Of a DNA stretch of 64,000 bases, positions 1-10,600 are shown piece after piece. Numbering within the stretch: position 1 is the stretch's first letter; each line of letters opens with the position of its first letter. The notes beneath the pieces are model-generated. The model saw only the letters and a list, made by a program, of their open reading frames with translations. It did not search any database and was not told the DNA's origin. The stretch is taken from positions 1,240,001-1,304,000 of the forward strand of contig JAGKQI010000034.1 in the NCBI GenBank assembly GCA_018806915.1, written 5' to 3'. This DNA comes from Phytophthora colocasiae (Eukaryota; Oomycota; Peronosporomycetes; Peronosporales; Peronosporaceae). Made by a program: the position numbers and the translations under genes.

Positions 1-168
1 AGCCAGAAAGCTCTCGAAAGTTGCAAATCGTTTTTTCAAATCTCCTCTTGGAGGTAAAGCCGCGCAACTTTTGGTGCTTGGTTCATGTCGACATTTATAT
101 ACCATACTAAAACCAAGCTCCTCATTCCAGCAATCAACCAATAAAAACCTGCGGCCTTGAAGCCGTAG

Positions 169-1263
<1,095 letters not shown>

Positions 1264-2043
1264 ACCTGCAGTAGTTGACTTCATACTACCCACTTCGCTA
1301 TGAACGGAATAGCTACATCAGTTCGTAAAAATACAAGGAAACACAAATGCTACAAACACATTTCATGTATTGTTTCTCAGTACTGGAAATGCTGCACCTA
1401 ACGTATTTTCGAGTGAAGCATCTAGAGACCTGCAAACTGGGGTCATCTGGAGGAAGCATGGATATATCCTCTTGCAACTAATAGTCCCAATTGTGATATA
1501 GTCCTAATTTGATCAGTGTCGACGTCACAAATTTTGTGATCACAAGCCAATGTCTCTCTTGCCTTACGAGTCTACCTAGATTACCAACTACAACTATAGC
1601 TATAGCTAGTCTAGATACTCTTGGGCCTTTAACGTCAGTAGTCTGACAGGACTCCTCGACGAAGGCTCGCCGATAGGAGAGAACTATGCTAGCATAGCTA
1701 TCTCCATGTTCGCAGCGGCGTTCACGTCTCAGCTGCGAGTCTTCCTCTTCTTGGACAGGACTTGGGTCTTCATCCGGGGTAGACTCGGGTAGTAGCGTCT
1801 GATGCTACCTCCATCCACTACGCGTCTGCCGTCGTCTGAATTGGCAGCAGAAGCATGAAGTTGTAGTGGGCCGACAGCATGCTGACCAGATGGAGCATGC
1901 CGGATGCGACGTCGTGTCGCCTCTGGAGACGTGGGTCCGAAAACGCCGCCGTTGACCGCCGCCGGCAGCGCCGGGGATGCTTGGTCGTCGAACTTGAGAG
2001 GGGAGAGGGGTGCTTCTTGGGGGCTTGGCAAATGAAGAAGTGA
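1264..2043. other. Non-coding flank between GAPDH and the Copia insertion
   Basis: No recognisable gene. The first 450 bases are AT-richer and presumably hold the GAPDH 3' end and terminator, though no signal is clear. From about 1729 the minus strand stays open up to the Copia element and reads as a basic, Ser/Pro-rich tail ending KKRKTRS. It could be the 3' end of a gene split by the Copia insertion, or chance. Confidence 0.5.
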
Positions 2044-2048
2044 GAAGA
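1729..2048 (-). pseudogene. Possible 3' remnant of an unrecognised gene cut by the Copia insertion
   Basis: The minus strand is open from the Copia junction (2048) to a stop at 1729. The reading is compositionally protein-like: a Pro/Ser-rich stretch (PSPQEAPLSPLKFDD), an Arg-rich segment and a lysine-rich nuclear-localisation-like end (KKRKTRS). I recognise no domain. Joining the two Copia flanks across one copy of the GAAGA duplication puts an in-frame stop just upstream on the right-hand side. If this is a gene, an intron or decay must lie near the junction. Chance openness in GC-rich DNA is a real alternative. Confidence 0.2.
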
Positions 2049-2290
2049 TGTTGTGAGTTGAATCGAATCCAACGATAACCTCGTACACCAGAGAGGGTAA
2101 ATGAAAGTATGAATAAATTTAGAGTGTTAGCTCTCCTAGGTATGGCAACCATCCTTGAGCTTCAGCTCTTTCACATGAAGAGATCCGCAGCTCACAGCTT
2201 CGACAGGCTTCACCTCAGTTTAGACTTACTCCATGCTCCGGGTCTCACCTTGATCTTCAACCTTCAGTTGTCTGATCTTCAAAATGCATT
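2049..2290 (-). repeat. Copia 3' LTR, first part (interrupted)
   Basis: Near-identical to 23122-23354 apart from an 8-base insertion (around 2118-2125) and one substitution. It begins TGTTGTGAG directly after the duplication GAAGA. The sequence stops at GCATT, exactly where the Harbinger element begins. The last six bases of this LTR are found 15.8 kb away at 18111-18116. Confidence 0.93.
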
Positions 2291-2442
2291 GAAGGACTTC
2301 CAAAAATCTCCCACATGCCGTACCAAACCCATATGTGGGTGCGATATAGTACACCACTTGGTGGTGGTATAGTCCTCCTTTGGTCCACTCGAGCCCACCA
2401 AAAACATCCCAAAGGGCAGAGCTTAGTTCGGAATTTCTGTCG

Positions 2443-3144
2443 ATGCTCATGCGTCGTCAAGGTGCTGTTGCTCGCGTTGCGATGATGCTCTTCGTCCAAG
2501 ACCGGGAACGAAGACTGCGGTACCGTGCACAAGTCAAGCGTCTGGCAATGTTACTGCGGCTACGGATGCTCGTTCGTGAGCGAAACTACGTGACGGCTGC
2601 GTCCTTGCTGTCGAACTCATATTGTGCGTGGGCGCACATGTATCGGGCACGCTGCCGCAAGTCGTTCATTAGCACCGTATCCATTGACCCAGTCACATAC
2701 GATATGCTGCTGAAGGTATTTAGCCGTCATTATGTTGTCAAGTCTGGTCCGTCGAAACGAGGTCGACCTCGTCGATTCACGACTAAGAACAACGTTCTCG
2801 CGTGTTTGCTCCACTTCTACACCGCCGCCGTTGAGCAAAAGACTCTTTGCGAGTTATTCGGAGTTCCTCCAGCTACACTAAGTAGAACGATGCAATATGC
2901 AGAAAAAGCTTTGCAAGCGGCTTTGAGAGACATTCCCGAGGCTACTGTCACGTGGCCATCTAAAGAGAAGCAAGCGGAATGGGCAGATCATGTGACACGA
3001 AAAGAGAATCTTCTTCAAGGCTGCTTCTGCGTGGCCGACGGAAAGAAATACCCTGTCCAAGCGCCTACGCATAGTGACTTACAGAACGCCTACTATAACG
3101 GTACGGGTAACTATTTGATGTGTATGTTGCTGTTCTTTGACTAA
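2443..3144 (+). pseudogene. PIF/Harbinger transposase (DDE_Tnp_4 type), C-terminally truncated
   Basis: The product resembles the first half of a Harbinger transposase. A basic segment and helix-turn-helix-like region (GRPRRFTTKNNVLACLL, then LCELFGVPPATLSRTM) is followed by the start of the catalytic domain, VADGKKYPV, whose aspartate is the first DDE acidic residue. The reading ends at 3144 after a possible splice donor near 3108 and a splice-acceptor-like TTTTCAG at 3157-3163. The sequence beyond is the 3' end of the MYB-like gene on the other strand. The segment that should hold the second Asp and the Glu is missing, so the enzyme is inactive. The start is the first ATG in frame. Family identity rests on motif recognition. 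Confidence 0.75.
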
Positions 3145-3934
3145 ATATCTGTGCTTTTCAGGATGATCTCGTCGTTGTTGGCACCTACCGCGTCATCTTC
3201 CGTGCGATCTTGGTTGGTCGTGTTTTTTGGATACACGAATTTTCCGCCCACAAGTTGAGCGACAAGCATTGTTAGCATTTGCTGATTCACCGATTCGCGG
3301 GCTTCGCGCTGCCGCTCGTACCGCTCCCGCTCACGTCGGTACTCTGCTTCTCGGGCTGCATGACGCTCCTCCATTGCCAACAACATGGCCATCATGGACT
3401 GAGCTTCTCCTGGTGATTCTCGTTCCGAGCGCATACCATCAGCAACATTCTCGATCAACTGATCCAGCTTGATGCGTCGTTTAGCGGTTTGGCTGAGCGA
3501 CGCGTTTGTGTTGGAGGGCGACGAGCGCTTGCCAAGTGCACGAGAGAGCTCTGCTAACTCCGACGGCTCCATTCCGGCTCGTGCTGTAGCCTGCAATGGG
3601 GTAGATGTAGCTGATGTGTCACTTGGAGTTTGAGGTTCAGGCTCCGAAGACGACGCTGGTGTTGGAGGACTTGTTGCTCCGTCAGCATCAGCGTTCTCTT
3701 CAACTCGAGGTGAGTGAACAGTACGGTCGGGCAGCTCTGCAGGAGCCGCCTCGACAAAGTCATCATTGAGATCGACTACCGCCATAGCCGCCTCAATGGC
3801 GTTCTGCAAGCGTTTAGCTCGTCGAACCTCCTCAGGACACGTGCCGTCACCTGCACGACCGCAAACCAATTAGATGGATACGCAATACTGCAGCACATTT
3901 ACCGCGTACCAGTCGGCTTGGGCACTCGCACGAG
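3141..3934 (-). pseudogene. Harbinger MYB/trihelix-like partner protein, 3' part (exon 2 end and exon 3)
   Basis: This is the downstream part of a gene whose 5' part lies at 17555-17821, separated by the Gypsy element. Exon 2 continues from the Gypsy junction (3934) to 3910 and encodes VRVPKPTG. A GT-AG intron follows (3851-3909). Exon 3 (3141-3850) begins DGTCPEEVRRAKR, a phrase typical of this oomycete family. It continues with Ser/Pro/Glu-rich sequence and an Arg/Glu-rich helix (ERYERQREARES). Removing the Gypsy and one CGAG copy gives a continuous frame of about 312 codons over three exons, so the gene was intact when Gypsy landed. Harbinger elements use such a protein to recruit the transposase to DNA ends. 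Confidence 0.8.
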
Positions 3935-5283
3935 TGTGGTGAAGCGCGAATAAGAAATCCGAGAAAAGGCAACGTCAGGCCCAGAGAGAGTCGGATCAAG
4001 CGACAGGGGCCTCTGGCGAAGCAAGATGTCAGTTGATGACCCCAGATTGCGCGAACGATGGCTGACGAATGGATCCAGATCGATGTTCGTCTCGATCTCG
4101 CCAGCGATGATGGATGGCGTCTTGGTCGAGTGAGACTAAGTGATTGGAGAACCCCGCCGTACGGTCCCGCGTAGCGGCTCAGGGTCGAAGGAGAAAAGGG
4201 CGCCTTGCCTGAGATCGCATGGGAAGGAGATCAAGGCAGCAGAGGATCGGGACCGGTGCGATCTATGGTTGGCCGGTGACAACATAACCGTGAGATGCTG
4301 CCGAGGGGACATGATGGCAGCGTTGGTCGCATGGGGAACGGTGGTCAAGTCCAGGAAGATCAAGACCTGGAATGTCGACGACACAGGCACGCAAGATCAA
4401 GTATGAAGGTTGCTGATCGAGATCATTGTTCAAGACGGTGGACCAAGATCGATGATCGAGATGGTTGATCGAGATCGGCAGATCGACAGATCGACAGATC
4501 GACGGATCGACAGATCGGTAGATCGGTAGATCGAGATCGCGATCAGGGGTTAGGTGAGATCGAGATCGAAGATGGGAGGGGCAGCTGTGTAGCCGGATGT
4601 CAGGTAATCGTAGGATAGCGGATGAGGATGGGACTAGTAGACATAGGAATAATCATAAACAGAATCGAATTTGCTCTGGACATCACAAGTGCCTTCGTTC
4701 AAGACCGGAACTGGGAATTACATTGGCCCCCCGGCATCAAGAAGGTAAGGAGAAGAGATCTAGCATAGAGGTTAATTCTGGATAATACATTGGTCAGTTT
4801 TACCCTATCTAGTGATCTATCCTTTACGTGCAAACTACGGATCGGAAGGAATTGGCTGCTTGGCCTGACGATCTCGTCGACTCTCAACCCATCAAGACAC
4901 CCGCTATAGGAAGCGGCAAGCATCGTAAAGGAAGGGATCAGATCCCCAACATTGGACCCTTGGAAGACCTGGATCGAAGACCAGGCGACCGGATCAAGGC
5001 TCGAGAACTCGCCGGTGACCCGGATCAACCCCTTCGAGGTAGAGTGAAGTATTCCCACGCTATCTCACACCCCTGCGTCACCCAAGACATTCTTCTCGTC
5101 CCAAGACATCTTCAGAAGTTACCTGGAAGAGCGTAACCCGCCTACCGACGGGTACACAAGGTGAACACTACACGCAACAAGATCACGGATCATCGGGGGA
5201 CCCCCTCCGTTAGTCGGTGTCTGGGCGCAAGTGGCGATCGCGATCGGCCTCAACCAGATTTTGGCCAGATCCGCTCCACCACA
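3935..5283 (+). repeat. Gypsy 5' LTR (1349 bp)
   Basis: Starts TGTGGTGAAG and ends CTCCACCACA. Nearly identical to 16268-17554, but carries an extra 62-base block of GATC-containing repeats at 4478-4539. It should contain the element promoter. I see no certain TATA box or initiator. The gag reading frame is already open from 5161 inside the LTR. Confidence 0.97.
4478..4539 (+). repeat. Short tandem repeat unique to the 5' LTR copy
   Basis: Reiterations of about 8 bases (AGATCGAC and variants such as AGATCGGT). The block is absent from the same place in the 3' LTR (after about 16810), which is otherwise collinear. It accounts for the whole 62-bp length difference between LTRs and most likely reflects slippage after or during insertion. 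Confidence 0.85.
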
Positions 5284-7614
5284 ATGGTGCGCGTGCCCGG
5301 ATCTTCTGGTGACTTCGGATATCACCGTGAGTCCCAAGAAGATGTCAAGATTAAAGAAGAACAAGGGGAAGAAGTGCCTACGAAAGTTGGATCGACGGAG
5401 GCACCGATGAAAACAGAAAGATCCACAGATCAGCAGAGTTCTGGGAGGATCTCTACTGACAGGCACGAGGCAGACCTGGATCGCAATCCAGATCTTGAAG
5501 AAAAACCTCGAATTCCTCCCAAGGCCCCTTCGAGGGCCACCGCGGATCTCGATGAAAATCGAGATCCGCACACGAGCGATAAGGAATCAGCAAAGCTGAA
5601 ACCTAATCTGCTCACCAAGTCCACTGTTGCCTCAAGATCGACCAAGAAAAAGAAGATCAAGAGCACCCGGACGAAATTGAAAGCTCCAGACTCAGAGCCA
5701 GAAGATATGATCAGCCCGGGATCGACGATTACCAAGGACGCGATCGAGCAGGCCTATTACAGGAAGATGCTAAGCGAGACCTTGCTTAACGATCCCGTTC
5801 TTACGATCATACAAGTCCGCCAGATCGGTAACCTCACCGGCCCAGTGTCGAAACCCCGGACTAGCTCGGACCGCCTGAACGCGGTGAAGATTCTACTTGA
5901 TCTGCTCCAAGAGGCTGGTTTAGTGGCTGGAGAATTCGACCCAAACTCTCTATTTGATCTGGAACTGGAAGCGATTCAATCTGCAACCCATGATCTATTC
6001 AAGTCTCTCAAAGTCTTGGTCGGCGAACGCCCACTGACGCCCGATCCAGGCTATCAGACTGGATCGTCATGCTACGCGTCAGCGACCTCGGAACCAGATT
6101 CCGACAGCCCGAGAAGGCTGCAACGCATGTCGCTGGCCCCCTCCGGTGCCAAATTCCTGAAATCGCGTATGAAGAAACAAGATACACGATCGGTGGGCAC
6201 GAAACTGGAGGCTAAGACGCCTGATCAGCAAGAAAATCGCCGGATCCGGACAGACCAGACCGCGCCAACGACTAATTCCCCTGGATCGAGCAACAAGTTG
6301 GACGACTACTTCCAAATGGCGATGGATCGTTTCTTAAAAGAACGGAGCCTCGCAACACCCCGATCGCCGATCAAAGGGGAGTTGGATGTGGAAATGGAGT
6401 CCGTTACGGCCTCGGACCCGGATGCATGGGAATACGATCCGGACGATCTGGGCATACCAAGTTCCGGTGAACAGATGTCGGGCCGAGCAACGATCGCATC
6501 CGCGGCGATCGGTCAAGGAGGATCGTCGATGATCCAGCGGGTCCGGATCTCAGCGATCTCGGATCTGAAAGATTTTGCGGGTAAAGATCTGGACGAAGAT
6601 CGCGCTCGGGCCTGGATCAGCAAGGTCAAGTCAGCGTTCCAGCACGATCAGGCTACGGAAGAAGAGAAATGCCTCACGTTTGCAGATCTGATGGTGGGAC
6701 CGGCAAAGAACTGGTACAGGCAGCTCAGTCGAACGACGAAAACCAAGTGGGCGGATCTGTTGGACAGTTTCCAGACCCAATATTGTGGGTTGGGTATGTC
6801 GGTCGCGTGGCAATACTATCGCGCTCGCAAGCGATCGGAAGAGACTCCTCTCGATTATCTCTACCGGCTCAACGTGGCGGCTTTACGTGCTAGACTGAAG
6901 ATCAAGGATGGGAGCCCTAAGACCCGCCGGGAACATGTAGACCACTACATCGAGACATTGGGAGATCCGGAGTTAGCTGATCGGCTGACCCTACTCCGGC
7001 TGAGCGACGTCGATGAACTGGAGGAAGTACTTCGTGCCCGGGAACGGGCGAAAAGCAGGCAGCGTAAATCTGCGTTCGGATCGAAGTTCAGACAAAAGGC
7101 ACCGGCCAGTGCCCCGGCGGCACCCACCCGAGCGGTGGTACGGGCGATCCAAACCCAAGATCCGAGCTCGGAATCAGAGGAAATATCCGGATCGGACGGA
7201 TCCGATTTTGAAGGCGATCTTCGGAGGATATATCTTGCCGCGTCGGAAGACAAGCAGATCGGCACTGGGGGCGTTCCCCACCAACAGGATCAGTCGCGAT
7301 CGCAGGTGAACGCGCAAGATCGAGGCCGGATCGCGGATCGCAGGGGTACGTCAGATCATGATCGAGGTCGCTGTTCACACTGTGGATCGCGGAAGCATAC
7401 GGATCTAGACTGCTGGAGACGTCTAACCTGTGATAAGTGCGGGAAGAGGGGTCACCCAACGGATTGCTGTCTGTATACCTGCCGTGGTTGTGGGGAGATC
7501 CATGAAGCTGGAGAATGCCCCATGGAAGAATTCTACAACCAGATCCGCAAGTGGTACGACCCGACCCGACATGCTGGATTGTTCCCCGAGAAGGTGGAAA
7601 AGATGTTAAACTAG
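5284..7614 (+). CDS. Gypsy Gag polyprotein (about 776 aa)
   Basis: Structural protein that would build the cytoplasmic virus-like particle and bind element RNA. The first half is Ser/Thr/Lys/Asp-rich and probably disordered. A retrotransposon Gag (capsid-like) domain lies around residues 420-610, with ARAWISKVKSAFQHD, GPAKNWYRQL and ETPLDYLYRLN. Three CCHC-like zinc knuckles follow near the C terminus: CSHCGSRKHTDLDC, CDKCGKRGHPTDCC and CRGCGEIHEAGEC (the last has one residue fewer). The frame is open from 5161 within the LTR. I chose the ATG at 5284 because it lies just after the LTR end. The C terminus overlaps pol in the -1 frame. Confidence 0.88.
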   Translation: MVRVPGSSGDFGYHRESQEDVKIKEEQGEEVPTKVGSTEAPMKTERSTDQQSSGRISTDRHEADLDRNPDLEEKPRIPPKAPSRATADLDENRDPHTSDKESAKLKPNLLTKSTVASRSTKKKKIKSTRTKLKAPDSEPEDMISPGSTITKDAIEQAYYRKMLSETLLNDPVLTIIQVRQIGNLTGPVSKPRTSSDRLNAVKILLDLLQEAGLVAGEFDPNSLFDLELEAIQSATHDLFKSLKVLVGERPLTPDPGYQTGSSCYASATSEPDSDSPRRLQRMSLAPSGAKFLKSRMKKQDTRSVGTKLEAKTPDQQENRRIRTDQTAPTTNSPGSSNKLDDYFQMAMDRFLKERSLATPRSPIKGELDVEMESVTASDPDAWEYDPDDLGIPSSGEQMSGRATIASAAIGQGGSSMIQRVRISAISDLKDFAGKDLDEDRARAWISKVKSAFQHDQATEEEKCLTFADLMVGPAKNWYRQLSRTTKTKWADLLDSFQTQYCGLGMSVAWQYYRARKRSEETPLDYLYRLNVAALRARLKIKDGSPKTRREHVDHYIETLGDPELADRLTLLRLSDVDELEEVLRARERAKSRQRKSAFGSKFRQKAPASAPAAPTRAVVRAIQTQDPSSESEEISGSDGSDFEGDLRRIYLAASEDKQIGTGGVPHQQDQSRSQVNAQDRGRIADRRGTSDHDRGRCSHCGSRKHTDLDCWRRLTCDKCGKRGHPTDCCLYTCRGCGEIHEAGECPMEEFYNQIRKWYDPTRHAGLFPEKVEKMLN
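5285..5301 (+). promoter_or_regulatory. Candidate primer-binding site of the Gypsy element
   Basis: TGGTGCGCGTGCCCGGA begins one base after the 5' LTR. Its complement would end in CCA preceded by a plausible acceptor and T-arm strand, as for a tRNA 3' end. I could not identify the tRNA. The site overlaps the first codons of the likely gag start (ATG at 5284). Confidence 0.6.
7605..7611 (+). promoter_or_regulatory. Candidate -1 frameshift site between gag and pol
   Basis: The heptamer G TTA AAC sits immediately before the gag stop TAG. Slipping both tRNAs back one base gives GTT AAA and enters the pol frame, which is open here and up to 12152. It differs from the ideal slippery heptamer (T TTA AAC) at the first base. 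No downstream pseudoknot was established. Pol could instead be reached by reinitiation. Confidence 0.4.
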
Positions 7615-10600
7615 GACGCTCGCCGGTTTGGAAACCGGTACGAGCCGAGCGTTCTGAGTACTGCATCTATGCATATGTGAACAAGAAATCGAGAGATCAA
7701 GATAGGGAGAATTCGGATCTGCGCGGTAATACATGTAAGTTGCATTCGTATACTGCTAAGATCGCGAGTCTTCCCCGGATCGATGAGTTCTCGCGGTCTG
7801 GTGCGGAAGTGGCTTTGGATCTCAAGGAAGGAGAATCCAGGGGGTATTGGAAATACCACGCACCAGGAAAATGGTTCCGACAAGCCAAGATCTCAGGCAA
7901 GATCAATCATGAAAGAGCGATCTTGCTCCTGGACACTGGCGCCGAGGTATCCATCTTGGATACCACCTTTGCTCGTAAGGTTGGGTGCCACTTTGACACT
8001 AGTCAGAGACAGGAGTGTGTTGGGATCGGTGATAATGTGTACACCACCGAGGGAAGGACGAGGGTCAAGATCACGCTTGCGGGATACTTGGTCTACTTTT
8101 TCGATATTTGGATCGGGGATCTATCCGGGCAAGATACGATTCTGGGTATGGATTTCATGATACCGGCTGGGGTCCGGATGGATCTTGCGAAGGGATCGAT
8201 GTGCTTGCCTAACGAAGTGGGGATCCCACTTAGTGGTCGCAAGAGGTTATACGGGGAGAAGATAAGATCGGTAAAATTGGAGGAAGATCTACATATCCCA
8301 GTTGGGGGATCTGAAGAGACCGCATCGAGAGTGAAATTGTCGGCGACGGAGAAATTGTGGGTGGCTAGAGGCGACCGATGGGTACCTACCGTGGTAAATG
8401 GAACTGGCCGAACTCGGTACTTAGTGATCACGAATTTGAGCGAGAAGATTTTACGACTGGATCACAGATTACATGTCGGAATGGTACTTGATCAAGAAAA
8501 AGTTCCTCGATATCCCGGGTTTGTGTCGGTCGGATCCCGGCGTTACATGGAATGGCAGAATCTAGCTCTAGAAGCGACTGTGGACGCAAGACCAGAACCT
8601 CAGGAAACCGTAGAGATCCCCTTACCGTCGGTCGAACGGCCGACCTACGTTACGCCGCGATCTATACTCCGTCGAGGTGGGACGGCCAAGACCGATCTTG
8701 ATCCTGCACCGATATCGACATTGGAATCTCGATCATCAACCCGATCGACCGACGCAGCCGAAGTCAAGGTCACTTTCCTTGAACCCAAACAGGATCCCAT
8801 GAATACCCCACCGATCACGATCATTTCCGACAGGACCCCGAGTGGCGAAGCTGGGGGCGGTGAGACTGAGACGAATGAGAGCTTGCCAGATCAGGCCCCA
8901 GATCGGACAGACCGGACATGCGAAGAAGAGATCGAGGTAAAAACAGAAAAACCAGATTTTCAAATCGAGATCAAACATGAATCCGACGCCGATGCCGTCC
9001 CCATGGTTAAAGACACCCCGATCTTGACAGCCAAGGACGATAGGCTGCGTGATCAATCAACGGATGAACCGGATCCGACATCTCTTGAAGGGATCGAGAA
9101 CGCCGATCAGACCCACTTACACGAAAGTGGCGATTTTTCGGCCGAAGATCTAGCCGATAATTTCGCAGTAGTACCAGAGATCCAGATCTCCACCACCGAA
9201 GAAGTCAAGATTGAGGATCTGCAAGTAGGAAATCCGGGATCGGCTACCCAGGAGGAGATCGAGAAACTTCGACAGATTATTTGGAAGAAGCGACATCTCC
9301 TGATCGGGAAGGGAAACGCACTTCCTCCAGCGGCCAAGGGTGTTATATGCGATATCGACGTGGGTGATGCAAAGCCGATCGCACAACGATTCCGAAAGGT
9401 GGCGCCACAGTTCCGCGAGAAAGTATCGGATCTTATCAAAGGACTCCTAGCTGCCAAGATCATTCGGCCATCGCCATGGGCATCTCCGATCGTGGTGATC
9501 ATCAAGAAGAACGGTGTAGACATCCGACTATGTATCGATTATCGGTTGGTGAACGGTCTCACAAGGCTGATGATCTACCCGATGCCCCTGATCAATGACC
9601 TGCTAGAAGATCTTGACAAGGTTCTGTGGTATTGTTCATTAGACATGGCGAGTGGATTCTGGGTCGTATCAATGACCGATCGAGCTCGCGCGATCTCGGC
9701 TTTCATCACTCCATTTGGCCTTTTCGAGTGGAATCGCATGCCGTTCGGGCTGAAGAACGCCCCTCAGATCTATCAACGTCTTGTGGACAATGCCCTATAT
9801 GGATTTTTGAAGATCTCCCAGTCCGGAGATATGGAAGGCTCTGCGGATGTGTTCGAATCAGGAATCCCGGAAGATCCCGGTCGCCCGTCGGTGCTAGGAC
9901 GGAGATCATACATCGACGATATCTTGATCACGGCTGGATCATGGGATCAAATGTGCGATCGGGTGGAAGACCTATTGGAGGCCTGTGATAAGTGGAATCT
10001 CTCGATCAGTGTGGCAAAGAGCTTCTGGGGCATGGATAGAGTGGAATATCTCGGACACAAAGTGTCGATCGATGGATTGGAGGCAAACCCGAAGGACCTG
10101 AAGTCTCTGACGGATCTACCATTCTCTGGATCACTCCGATCCATGCAATCGTTCCTTGGAAGTTTGAATTACTATAGTCGGTTCATCGAGGATTATGCGA
10201 TCTATGCATCGGTCCTATATGAACTACGTGAGGTGGAGTTCGCAGAACTGAAGAAGCGACCAGATCTACGAAAGATCATGGATAGCATGGACCTGATCAC
10301 TCAAGATCCCGTCGCGCTTAAGTCGGATCGGGATAGATCACTAGATATCCCGACTCAAAGAAGCGATAGTACACCGGATCCTGACTTGGGGGCGATGTCT
10401 TCACCCTGTTCAAGCGAGATCGGAGCCAACCTGGGCCTAAAGACTGGTGACGAGAGGTGGGGTAGGGCATACAGGGCGTTTACAGCCTTGAAGACCAAGA
10501 TCGCGTCGACCCCGATCCTTCGTCACTTCGACACGACGAAGTTACCCGTGGTGATCGTGTACGCTAGTGACTGGGCGATTTCCGCCGCACTAATGCAGGA

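Noticed and set aside
4140..5136. Short reading frames inside the Gypsy LTRs
   Set aside because: They occur identically in both LTR copies with no domain and shift with the repeat block; they reflect LTR sequence, not genes.
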